From a virus, in IMG/VR virus record IMGVR_UViG_3300042485_001450, positions 1 through 27,147 of that record: 27,147 bases of DNA; one strand, given 5' to 3'. A program made the position numbers and the translations under genes. This document shows positions 21,971-27,147 of the stretch, piece by piece (the stretch's first letter is position 1; each line of letters begins with the position of its first letter). The notes under the pieces are model-generated. The model worked only from the letters and a program-made list of their open reading frames with translations, had not been told where the DNA came from and did not search any database.

Positions 21971-21990
21971 TTATATGGTAGGAGGGATTT

Positions 21991-22119
21991 CTATGTGCGG
22001 ACAGAATCACCTTTCACATCATCCAGTCTAAACCAGCGAGAGGTGTTGCACTTCCTACATTTGATGGCGTAAGTGTGATATACCTCATAAGGATATAACA
22101 GGGACTTACGCTCTATCAG
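21991..22119 (-). pseudogene. Open frame with CxxC but no standard start codon
   Basis: A 42-codon frame on the minus strand reads protein-like (PYEVYHTYAIKCRKCNTSRW, then FRLDDVKGDSVRT) and ends at TAG 21991-21993. It has a CRKC zinc-knuckle-like motif. No ATG, GTG or TTG lies in frame between the previous in-frame stop and this stretch; CTG or ATA would be the only starts. It may be the 3' remnant of a gene displaced by the HNH gene, or use an unusual start. Confidence 0.3.
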
Positions 22120-22124
22120 TTTAT

Positions 22125-22153
22125 ATATTACACCAGTTTTGGAATAGTGTCAA
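22125..22153 (-). promoter_or_regulatory. Promoter of tRNA-Asn and tRNA-Thr
   Basis: TTGACA (22148-22153) overlaps the stop codon of the HNH gene; TAATAT (22125-22130) lies 17 nt downstream on the minus strand. The -10 matches consensus at four of six positions. Confidence 0.65.
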
Positions 22154-22620
22154 GTCCAGAGATTATGATCATATTCCCAATGGCAGTTAGGGCACAGGGG
22201 CATTATATTTTCTTTCGAGTTTATGACACTAACCATAATATCTTCACTAAAAGAAGATATTGGTTTGATATGAGCAATTTCTATATGTTTATTATATCCA
22301 CATTTAATGCATTCGGTAAAACCAAGTTTTTTAGCAAAAGCTCTTGCTCGTGTTCTAACCAATGCAAAAGCGGAAGACTTATGATGTTTTTCATATATTG
22401 CTTCTTTAAGTGTCATATCTTTTACTTCTCTATCCTTTAACCACAACAAATAGTGTTCTTTACAACGAGAGCGATTTGCTGTTATGGGAGTTCCACAATC
22501 AATACACTTATGTTCTGGTTTTCTTTTTGGTGCTATTTTATTATTATATGAAGCAGCACAACTTCTCCCACAAAACTTTGGATTTTTTGTTTCTTCTTTA
22601 CAGAATAAACATTTATTCAT
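22150..22620 (-). CDS. HNH homing endonuclease with zinc knuckles (156 aa)
   Basis: Three Cys pairs in the N-terminal half (CLFCKEE, CGRSC and CIDCG) look like zinc fingers for DNA binding. The C-terminal half carries ECIKCGYNKHIEIAHIKPIS and NIMPLCPNCHWEYDHN, a zinc-stabilised HNH nuclease with the catalytic His in IAHIKP. It sits immediately downstream of the intron-split tRNA-Arg, and a hairpin with a late promoter in its loop lies between them. It may promote spread of this locus, perhaps with the ORF-less intron. Confidence 0.9.
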   Translation of the reverse strand: MNKCLFCKEETKNPKFCGRSCAASYNNKIAPKRKPEHKCIDCGTPITANRSRCKEHYLLWLKDREVKDMTLKEAIYEKHHKSSAFALVRTRARAFAKKLGFTECIKCGYNKHIEIAHIKPISSFSEDIMVSVINSKENIMPLCPNCHWEYDHNLWT

Positions 22621-22624
22621 AATG

Positions 22625-22663
22625 GAACCTTTTAGTTATTATTATTTATAATACCTAAGGTTC
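22625..22663 (-). promoter_or_regulatory. Hairpin with TATAAATA in its loop, upstream of the HNH gene
   Basis: On the minus strand GAACCTTAG (22655-22663) pairs with CTAAAAGGTTC (22625-22635), allowing a 2-nt bulge. The loop holds an exact late promoter (22643-22650). The right arm contains AAAAGG, the likely ribosome binding site of the HNH gene, so read-through RNA would mask it and late RNA would not. Confidence 0.72.
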
Positions 22664-22668
22664 AAAAA

Positions 22669-22945
22669 CATCTCAGGCTGGACTCGAACCAGCGACCGAC
22701 TGCTTAGCTTACCACTACGAATTTCTTCGCCATCTCTGTTTGTGGTCTGGACTTTCTCTTTACCATATCCCAAAAGGACTTAGGCACTTCCCGTAAAGTC
22801 TCTACACCTTCATCTTACGATGCTTGGCTCGGGATTGCCATTTTAAAGGGTTCCCCGAATTTGAGAAGTTACATTCATAAAGTTTCCTTTATGACGCTCC
22901 ATTTATGTTTAAGGCAGTTGCTCTATCCAACTGAGCTACTGAGAC
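22669..22945 (-). tRNA. tRNA-Arg (UCU) interrupted by a group I intron
   Basis: The minus strand carries a 35-nt 5' exon (22911-22945) and a 39-nt 3' exon (22669-22707). Joined, they form a 74-nt tRNA: acceptor GTCTCAG/CTGAGAT with one G-U pair, discriminator G, D arm GCTC-AGTTGGATA-GAGC with A20 (an Arg identity base), anticodon stem ACTGC/GCAGT, loop CTTCTAA (anticodon UCU), 5-nt variable loop, T arm GCTGG-TTCGAGT-CCAGC. The break falls between U34 and C35. Other splice registers would give Leu or Ile anticodons but break the group I rules. It reads AGA, a frequent codon in AT-rich phage genes. Confidence 0.88.
22708..22910 (-). mobile_element. Group I intron (203 nt, no ORF) in tRNA-Arg
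   Basis: The 5' exon ends in U and the intron ends in G, as required. Core elements are visible in order on the minus strand: P2 TCATAAAG-GAAA-CTTTATGA; P3 ACTTC with GAAGT; P4 TCGGG with CCCGA (Q element AATCCCGAGCC); P6a CATC-GTAA-GATG; R element GTGTAGAGACT and S element AAAGTCC giving P7 GACT/AGTC; P9 region ACCAC/GTGGT with CGAA-GAAA-TTCG inside. The guide GAG near the 5' end can pair with exon CUU, including the U-G at the splice site. This fits the small IC3-type introns of bacterial tRNAs. Self-splicing is inferred. Confidence 0.87.
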
Positions 22946-23033
22946 ATAAGGAACCTCCCTGTTTGTGCATCGTTGAGAGGCATGGGAGGTGTGGGATTTA
23001 TAAGAAGTTTGGACCTCCTCCACCCGTGAAACT

Positions 23034-23062
23034 AGTATAGGATATCAGAACCCTCTTGTCAA
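23034..23062 (-). promoter_or_regulatory. Promoter of the intron-split tRNA-Arg
   Basis: TTGACA (23057-23062) overlaps the stop codon of the upstream gene; TATACT (23034-23039) lies 17 nt downstream on the minus strand. The leader before the tRNA contains a 7-bp hairpin (ACCTCCC at 22953-22959 with GGGAGGT at 22984-22990). Confidence 0.8.
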
Positions 23063-23247
23063 CCCTTTGCTTCCTTACGGGTGTTCTTTTCTTCAGTGAT
23101 TTCGGTTCTACGAGTCTTAACGAGTTTGGCGATCTCCTGAAGTGCTTTACGAGCGCGAGTACCAGCGGCATTATTACCAGCAGCAAACTTTTCGTCTTCT
23201 ACTTTCCAGGCTTCAACAGCATTCAGTAGTTCTTGTGATGTAGACAT
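23059..23247 (-). CDS. Histone H1-like (Hc1-type) protein (62 aa)
   Basis: MSTSQELLNAVEAWKVEDEK, then NNAAGTRARKALQEIAKLVK and TRRTEITEEKN match the short helical pattern of chlamydial Hc1-like DNA-binding proteins (NKAAGTRARKAL-type core). The start is set at ATG 23245-23247, because the GGAG 6 nt before it is a ribosome binding site that lies inside the longer frame. A role in compacting DNA is known for the family; its role in the phage is inference. Confidence 0.62.
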   Translation of the reverse strand: MSTSQELLNAVEAWKVEDEKFAAGNNAAGTRARKALQEIAKLVKTRRTEITEEKNTRKEAKG

Positions 23248-23289
23248 AATAATCTCCATAAAAATAAGATATGTTTATATATAACACTT

Positions 23290-23691
23290 TTAGTTGCAGT
23301 CTTTTACCCAAGGAGCACAGATTCTCATTTCTCCCCCAAGTGCCTTACATTCTTCGGTATAACACACAGATTCATCTACAGGTTTCTCTGAAAAGATTGG
23401 AGCAGGAATCTCTACTGATTTTTCTCCAGTTTGTCTCCAATACTCATCAATTGCTCTATCTACATCTCTCTTAATTCTTCTTTCAAGTTTTTTATCATCT
23501 TTAATAATAAAGTCATTAAGAATAGTTTGTGGGAAATATTTTCGTTGCATCTCATCCAATAAGTCCCATAAAGTATTTGTGGATATTCCAGAACATTGAG
23601 AGAGTATTGCAATAATGGAGGACAATACGACTCCTATAATTGCATATTGTTTAATATCAGGTTTCTTCTTACCAAAATTGAAATTAAACAT
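23290..23691 (-). CDS. Membrane-anchored hypothetical protein (133 aa)
   Basis: A short basic N-terminus (MFNFNFGKKKPDIKQ) is followed by one transmembrane helix (about residues 16-33, YAIIGVVLSSIIAILSQC). The remaining 100 residues are charged, with Cys pairs near the C-terminus (VCYTEECKALGG and ICAPWVKDC) that could form disulfides if the domain lies in the periplasm. A late promoter (23721-23728) lies 30 nt upstream. Its position after a secreted lysozyme-like gene would fit an envelope or lysis role, unproven. Confidence 0.75.
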   Translation of the reverse strand: MFNFNFGKKKPDIKQYAIIGVVLSSIIAILSQCSGISTNTLWDLLDEMQRKYFPQTILNDFIIKDDKKLERRIKRDVDRAIDEYWRQTGEKSVEIPAPIFSEKPVDESVCYTEECKALGGEMRICAPWVKDCN

Positions 23692-23692
23692 A

Positions 23693-23728
23693 AAAAAAGG
23701 AGGAGTATAGAACTCCTCAGTATTTATT
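23693..23728 (-). terminator. Terminator hairpin preceded by a late promoter
   Basis: On the minus strand GAGGAGT (23712-23718) pairs with ACTCCTC (23700-23706) and is followed by a run of seven T: a terminator for the lysozyme-like gene. Just before the stem, AATAAATA (23721-23728) is a NATAAATA late promoter for the gene starting at 23691. Confidence 0.75.
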
Positions 23729-23743
23729 GTGGACTTATGAATT

Positions 23744-24388
23744 TTAGACTTCAGTAAGAACTAACTTATTTGAGTAGTTATAAGCATATTCAGTTCTTGC
23801 TCCTTTATGTCCCCAACCCAACCAAGTATATGCTAAACGCATATAATATTCAATAGGTTTTCCTGGAACTTTCAATCTATCTTCAATACCTCGCCATTGT
23901 GGTTCAGTAATAATATAACGAAGTTGAGTATCAAGTGTAGAAGGGTCTCCACCAATACGAGCAGCAAACTTACCAAGACCATTATATCTTGGAGCATCGG
24001 TAAATTGAATCAATCCATAACCACCACTCCTACAAGCACTATAAGACACTCTAGCACCACCTTCACAGATATTAGGAGTGAAGGTAGATTCTTGTCGGAT
24101 ATTGCCCATAATGGTTGCTAGGGCGTTTTTGTCAGTGATTCCTCGTTTCTGTAAGAATTCCAGAGTACGGGACTCATTAGTATTACATCCTTTACAAACT
24201 AATCGTTTTACTTTAGGTTTTTCGGGAACAACCTCTTTGGTCTCTGTCTCTTGAGCAGGCGCTTCAGGAATAATTGCAAATGGTGCTTGTACTGAAGATG
24301 TTGCCATACTCGGTGCTGGCAGTGTTGCCGCTGATGTTGCAACCGCACCTAAAAGAGCTACGGTTACATTTGTTAGGTTTCTAAGCAT
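23744..24388 (-). CDS. Secreted phage tail-lysozyme-like protein (214 aa)
   Basis: Residues 1-30 form a signal peptide (VTVALLGAVATSAA, then LPAPSMA). A Pro/Glu-rich linker follows to about residue 62. The domain at about 70-205 has ALATIMGNIRQESTFTPN with Glu100 as the likely catalytic acid, GGYGLIQFTDAPRYNGL and a repeat-length C-terminal helix, which is the phage tail lysozyme (muramidase) pattern. Two Cys pairs (CKGC, and Cys108/Cys119) may form disulfides. A Sec signal on such a domain suggests action in the periplasm independent of a holin. Confidence 0.8.
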   Translation of the reverse strand: MLRNLTNVTVALLGAVATSAATLPAPSMATSSVQAPFAIIPEAPAQETETKEVVPEKPKVKRLVCKGCNTNESRTLEFLQKRGITDKNALATIMGNIRQESTFTPNICEGGARVSYSACRSGGYGLIQFTDAPRYNGLGKFAARIGGDPSTLDTQLRYIITEPQWRGIEDRLKVPGKPIEYYMRLAYTWLGWGHKGARTEYAYNYSNKLVLTEV

Positions 24389-24497
24389 TTAGTTAAATTG
24401 AATTCGACATCTGGGCTTTAATACAATCACACACCATCGAAATAGTGGATCTTAGTATTCCCAGCTCTAGTTTCACTTATAATTCATAATAAGGAAA

Positions 24498-24552
24498 TAT
24501 TTATAAAGTATAAGAGATATGGTATCTTATGACAGCATTTCAATAATGTCAA
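24498..24552 (-). promoter_or_regulatory. Early-type and late promoters upstream of the tail-lysozyme-like gene
   Basis: TTGACA (24547-24552), 17 nt, then TAAGAT (24524-24529) on the minus strand is a sigma70-type promoter overlapping the stop of the upstream gene. TATAAATA (24498-24505) is an exact late promoter 20 nt further on. The leader of about 110 nt to the ATG contains no frame with a good start; it does contain a short protein-like stretch in two frames. Confidence 0.7.
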
Positions 24553-25145
24553 GAATATTTCGTTTCTTTGTAATTTAGATAATCATTTCTAATAGTTTTA
24601 CAAAGACTAATAATTTTTTCTTTTATAATGTCATCACTTTGTCTTTCTGCTAATAATAAAAGATAATCAATCTTGTGTTTTTGCCAAACTCTATGGGCAT
24701 TATAAATGTCATAAAAAGAACCTAAGAATATTCTTTTATTGTCAATTGATATTTTAACATCTACTTTATTTTTAGTTTTTGATTTATAAACCCCAAGAGG
24801 ATATTCACTTCTTCTAGATAATTTAATAAACAAAGAATTAACTTCTATTGGAACAAAAATACATTTTTCTGGACTATACAATTTGTTCCCATAATAAAGA
24901 ATGTCTTTATCTAAAACTTTCTCCATCCAGTCTTTAGTTTCCATCCATTTCTTAAAGTTAGAGGCATATCTCCATTCATCGCAAATTTCACAATCTTTAT
25001 ATGATTTGTTACATTCATGAAACTTTGTAGAGTAGCATCTACATAAAATACTTCTCCATCTTTCATAATATGGGCAGTCTTTTATGACATAAGGGAGGTC
25101 ATTAATACCAACTCCATGTACTAATTTTCTTACAGTATTTACCAC
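24549..25145 (-). CDS. Homing endonuclease-like protein with AP2-type DNA-binding domain (198 aa)
   Basis: The N-terminal half (YYERWRSILCRCYSTKFHEC, then CDEWRYASNFKKWM, LDKDILYYGNKLYSPEKCIF) matches a common phage protein group where a degenerate HNH-like nuclease has paired Cys residues. The C-terminal part, YPLGVYKSKTKNKVDVKISI followed by FLGSFYDIYNAHRVWQKHK, fits an AP2-type DNA-binding domain. The start is GTG 25143-25145 with GGGAG upstream; no in-frame ATG fits. The catalytic HNH residues are not all recognisable, so nuclease activity is uncertain. Confidence 0.72.
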   Translation of the reverse strand: MVNTVRKLVHGVGINDLPYVIKDCPYYERWRSILCRCYSTKFHECNKSYKDCEICDEWRYASNFKKWMETKDWMEKVLDKDILYYGNKLYSPEKCIFVPIEVNSLFIKLSRRSEYPLGVYKSKTKNKVDVKISIDNKRIFLGSFYDIYNAHRVWQKHKIDYLLLLAERQSDDIIKEKIISLCKTIRNDYLNYKETKYS

Positions 25146-25169
25146 AATACTCCCATTAAAAAAATTGAT

Positions 25170-25206
25170 TATTTATTTGATGTCAAGAGTTTACTCATTT
25201 GACATC
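25170..25206 (-). promoter_or_regulatory. Hairpin followed by a late promoter
   Basis: GATGTCAA (25179-25186) and TTGACATC (25199-25206) are perfect complements, and the loop can add GAGT/ACTC. The stop codon of the upstream gene lies in the loop. AATAAATA (25170-25177, minus strand) follows the stem and would drive the homing endonuclease-like gene at 25145. Confidence 0.6.
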
Positions 25207-25404
25207 CAATTCCTGATCTGTCCACTCATTATCTTCAAGACAAAGATAAGTAATTTCTTCATTTCCATCTGGTATATTAATCCATTCATCAAATTCAGCA
25301 AGAAGTGCATCGGCATTATAATGACTGTTAGTTTCATATAACATTTCAATCTTTTCAATTGCCCAATCACGAACCTGAACTACTGGTTCAATCTGAGTTT
25401 CCAT
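25195..25404 (-). CDS. Acidic hypothetical protein (69 aa)
   Basis: The start METQIEPVVQVRDWAIEKIE at 25404 is preferred because it overlaps the GIY-YIG gene by only 17 nt; longer starts would lie deep within that gene. The product is strongly acidic (FDEWINIPDGNEEITYLCLE, ending TDQELDVK) and probably helical in its first half. Acidic small proteins of phages often mimic DNA or bind host enzymes, but nothing specific is visible here. Confidence 0.62.
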   Translation of the reverse strand: METQIEPVVQVRDWAIEKIEMLYETNSHYNADALLAEFDEWINIPDGNEEITYLCLEDNEWTDQELDVK

Positions 25405-25825
25405 AATAATCTTTTCTGTAGAATCTTCCGATAATGTTGGAATTGTAGTATGCTGGTGTTCCATCGTCAAGAGATTCTGTGAGAACGTCGTTCTTGAAGA
25501 GTTGACTCGTTTCTCCAAAGTTTGTTTTGCCCTTTGTTTTATGTAATGATAAGATAGTTCTACTAAAATTTTCTCTGCCATATTTAACAATATCTTCTTT
25601 AAGTTCTGGACAAGAGCCATAATAATCTTTCCAATTCGATTCTAATTTTACTTTTCTATTTTTACCTTTAGGCGTTCTATAGCTAAAAAAATATTTACGC
25701 CCAATATATTTTCTTTTATTTAAATTATTTTCAATTAAATAAACAAATCCAAAATAATCTTGAATATCAGAAGATTCAAATATTTTTCCATTATAATACC
25801 AAGGATTAGTATAACTGCAACTCAT
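25388..25825 (-). CDS. GIY-YIG-type endonuclease (145 aa)
   Basis: FGFVYLIENNLNKRKYIGRK at residues 25-44 is a GIY-YIG variant (FVYLI with KYIG), and YYGSCPELKEDIVKYGRENF (about 68-87) corresponds to the second conserved block with the helix after the sheet. ETSQLFKNDVLTESL near 105 has the conserved Glu, and YYNSNI near 126 the Asn. It is probably a free-standing homing endonuclease, next to nrdB as often seen in T4-like phages. A hairpin with a late promoter lies 14-43 nt upstream. Confidence 0.85.
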   Translation of the reverse strand: MSCSYTNPWYYNGKIFESSDIQDYFGFVYLIENNLNKRKYIGRKYFFSYRTPKGKNRKVKLESNWKDYYGSCPELKEDIVKYGRENFSRTILSLHKTKGKTNFGETSQLFKNDVLTESLDDGTPAYYNSNIIGRFYRKDYYGNSD

Positions 25826-25964
25826 CTACATACACAATAGCCTTGCTCAGATATTTATGAGCAAGGCTAATTTCTAATTCTGATGCGTTTTCTGCGTAAA
25901 CTTGTTTCTTGAGTTTATTCAATTTTCTCTTTAATGTATAATAATCTGTTGGTATAATATACAC
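25806..25964 (-). CDS. Hypothetical protein (52 aa, GTG start)
   Basis: The frame from GTG 25962-25964 encodes VYIIPTDYYTLKRKLNKLKK and ends YLSKAIVYVDELQLY, a soluble, helical, basic-then-acidic protein. An exact late promoter lies 36 nt upstream. It overlaps the start of the GIY-YIG gene by 20 nt. Its codons for SLAHKYLSKA form the perfect 11-bp hairpin described separately, an unusual constraint on a coding sequence. Confidence 0.55.
   Translation of the reverse strand: MYIIPTDYYTLKRKLNKLKKQVYAENASELEISLAHKYLSKAIVYVDELQLY
25839..25868 (-). promoter_or_regulatory. Perfect 11-bp hairpin with a late promoter in its loop, inside a gene
   Basis: AGCCTTGCTCA (25839-25849) and TGAGCAAGGCT (25858-25868) are perfect complements with an 8-nt loop. 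The minus strand reads CATAAATA (25852-25859) across the loop, a NATAAATA late promoter. It lies within the end of the 52-residue gene and upstream of the GIY-YIG gene. Confidence 0.7.
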
Positions 25965-25982
25965 AAAAAGTAACTTACAAGA

Positions 25983-26144
25983 TTAATTAGTATTACTACT
26001 ATTTATAGATAACCATTCATTTTCATAATCATAATCACCAAAAAGAAACTCATCACACTCTGCTGCCTCTTGGTATGCATTCAGGATTTCCTGTTCGCAC
26101 CATTCATCATAGTTGGAATCATCTTTAAGTATTTTAGGATTCAT
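25983..26144 (-). CDS. Acidic hypothetical protein (53 aa)
   Basis: MNPKILKDDSNYDEWCEQEI and FLFGDYDYENEWLSINS show a strongly acidic, Trp- and Tyr-containing small protein. It begins 6 nt after the nrdB stop codon, without a strong ribosome binding site, and probably depends on nrdB read-through. No family recognised. Confidence 0.6.
   Translation of the reverse strand: MNPKILKDDSNYDEWCEQEILNAYQEAAECDEFLFGDYDYENEWLSINSSNTN
26000..26007 (-). promoter_or_regulatory. Late promoter
   Basis: Exact TATAAATA on the minus strand inside the end of the 53-residue gene, 36 nt upstream of the GTG start of the next gene. No hairpin surrounds it. Confidence 0.6.
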
Positions 26145-26150
26145 TGTAAT

Positions 26151-27147
26151 TCATAATTTAAATCCACTAAATGTATCAATTTTTACATCTTGTTTAATTC
26201 CACCGACAATATAAGACTCTAAAGGCTCCTCTTGAGGTGGATTTTGTACATTCTTACTATTAAGCCAATCTTCAGTCCAAGGAAGAGGATTATTATTACC
26301 AGCAATATCATAAATTGGCTTGAGTCCTATTGCTTTCATACGACGATTAGCAATCCATTCAACATAATTACATAGAAGTTTATCATTTAATCCTATCATA
26401 CTACCATCACGAAAAAGATATCTAGACCAATTTTGCTCCTCTTGAACAGCTCGTTTAAACATATCATAAACATAGGGTTCTTCTTCTTTAGCAATTTGCT
26501 TCATATCAGGGTCATCTAAACCATTTTTCCACTTGGTAAGAATATTTTGGGTTAGTGTTAAATGAAGCCGTTCATCAGTTGCAATTTTAGAAATAATTTT
26601 AGCAGAACCCTCCATCAAATGAAGTTCACCAAAAGCAAATGAGCAAGCAAAAGAAACATAAAATCTAATACCTTCTAGAATATTAACATTTGCAATTGCC
26701 CGGTAAAGTTTGCGTTTCACTTCATAAAGTGATTCCTTTCCTAAAGGTACTCCTTCGTTATTAAATTTCCACAAATTAGACGAAGAATAACTTTGAGAAG
26801 AATCTAAGTAATCATCATAAGCTTCAGTAACACTTTTAGCCCTATCTAAAATATTTTCATCTTTAATAATATTATCAAATACATCAGATGGATTTGAATA
26901 AACATTTTTTATAATGTAAGTATAAGAATAACTATGAATCATTTCCATAAACTGCCAAACAATCATTGCAGATTCCAATTCTGGAAGAGAGCAATGTGGC
27001 ATTAATGCTAATCCAGGACCTCTTCCCTGAACAGAATCAAGCATAATTTGATACTTTAAATTTGAAGTAAAAATATGTTTTTGTTCTGGTCTCATTTTTT
27101 GATAATCCGACCTATCTTTAGTAAGTGCAGTACCATAAGCTTCTGGA
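26151..27147 (-). CDS. nrdB: Ribonucleotide reductase class Ia small subunit, 5' truncated
   Basis: The frame remains open to the right edge of the window (PEAYGTALTKDRSDYQKMRP...), so the gene start is outside. NrdB holds the di-iron/tyrosyl radical cofactor that starts nucleotide reduction in NrdA. WQFMEMIHSYSYTYI contains the Glu and His ligands (E-x2-H) and the radical Tyr four residues after the His, as in the E. coli EtIHSrSY segment. LMEGSAKII and DERLHL supply the later Glu, Glu and His ligands. The C-terminus TFSGFKL resembles the tail that docks on NrdA. A functional enzyme is expected. Confidence 0.95.
   Translation of the reverse strand, partial: PEAYGTALTKDRSDYQKMRPEQKHIFTSNLKYQIMLDSVQGRGPGLALMPHCSLPELESAMIVWQFMEMIHSYSYTYIIKNVYSNPSDVFDNIIKDENILDRAKSVTEAYDDYLDSSQSYSSSNLWKFNNEGVPLGKESLYEVKRKLYRAIANVNILEGIRFYVSFACSFAFGELHLMEGSAKIISKIATDERLHLTLTQNILTKWKNGLDDPDMKQIAKEEEPYVYDMFKRAVQEEQNWSRYLFRDGSMIGLNDKLLCNYVEWIANRRMKAIGLKPIYDIAGNNNPLPWTEDWLNSKNVQNPPQEEPLESYIVGGIKQDVKIDTFSGFKL

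Noticed and set aside
22669-22945. Reading the split tRNA as tRNA-Leu(UAA) or tRNA-Ile(UAU)
   Set aside because: Those registers need an intron not flanked by exon U and terminal G, and the short variable loop excludes Leu. The A20 and UCU register fit Arg.
25181-25206. TTGACA elements in the hairpin at the end of the 69-residue gene as promoters
   Set aside because: No -10-like hexamer lies 16-18 nt downstream on the minus strand; the copies are explained by the inverted repeat.
1-27147. CRISPR arrays, insertion sequences, integrase or attachment sites
   Set aside because: I saw no regularly spaced repeats, no transposase or integrase motifs and no tRNA-end duplications. Mobile genes here are homing endonucleases and the group I intron.

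Overview
The window looks like part of the genome of a T4-like (myovirus) cyanophage, probably one infecting marine Synechococcus or Prochlorococcus. The supporting genes are the 5' end of a photosystem II D1 gene (psbA) at the left edge, two high-light-inducible (hli) genes, a phosphate-binding protein (pstS) beside a cyanobacterial-type SLH porin, a tRNA cluster, the ribonucleotide reductase small subunit (nrdB) at the right edge, and many copies of the T4-type late promoter motif (TATAAATA, or the cyanophage form NATAAATA). Nearly all genes lie on the minus strand; only a small cluster at 419-975 is on the plus strand. The assignment to cyanophage is strong; the host genus is inference.

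Layout. 1-340: psbA 5' end, leader and promoter. 360-975: four small plus-strand genes behind tandem late promoters. 961-2352: lysozyme, L,D-transpeptidase-fold protein and two small genes. 2362-2861: an HNH homing endonuclease gene bounded by two hairpins that carry late promoters in their loops. 2874-3345: hli, a 28-residue membrane peptide and a second hli behind a sigma70-type promoter. 3366-15511: a 13-gene glycan island, read as one tightly packed unit from gmd downwards. 15532-17086: small conserved phage genes, another HNH gene and tRNA-Pro. 17107-18790: small genes and a Dps ferritin. 18857-21483: pstS with a Pho-box-like promoter, and the porin. 21543-22945: tRNA-Gly, a tRNA-like structured RNA, tRNA-Thr, tRNA-Asn, an HNH gene and a tRNA-Arg split by a 203-nt group I intron. 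23059-26144: a histone H1-like protein, a secreted tail-lysozyme-like protein, two more homing endonucleases and small genes. 26151-27147: nrdB, truncated at the window edge.

How the genes fit together. gmd and fcl would make GDP-L-fucose. A GT11 alpha-1,2-fucosyltransferase can use it, and a GT6 enzyme (the ABO blood-group family) normally acts on Fuc-alpha-1,2-Gal acceptors, so the island could build an H/A/B-antigen-like glycan on the phage or its host. psbA and hli support host photosynthesis, and PstS plus porin support phosphate uptake during infection. Dps and NrdB support DNA protection and nucleotide supply.

Regulatory signals are unusually legible. At least eight promoters have TTGACA/TTGACT and a TATAAT-like box exactly 17 nt apart, several of them overlapping the end of the upstream gene or its terminator. 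Four homing endonuclease genes lie just downstream of a hairpin whose loop contains a late promoter, resembling the timing device known for I-TevI in T4. The most novel items are the intron-split tRNA-Arg(UCU), that shared hairpin arrangement, the fucose/ABO-like glycan set and the tRNA-like RNA between tRNA-Thr and tRNA-Gly.
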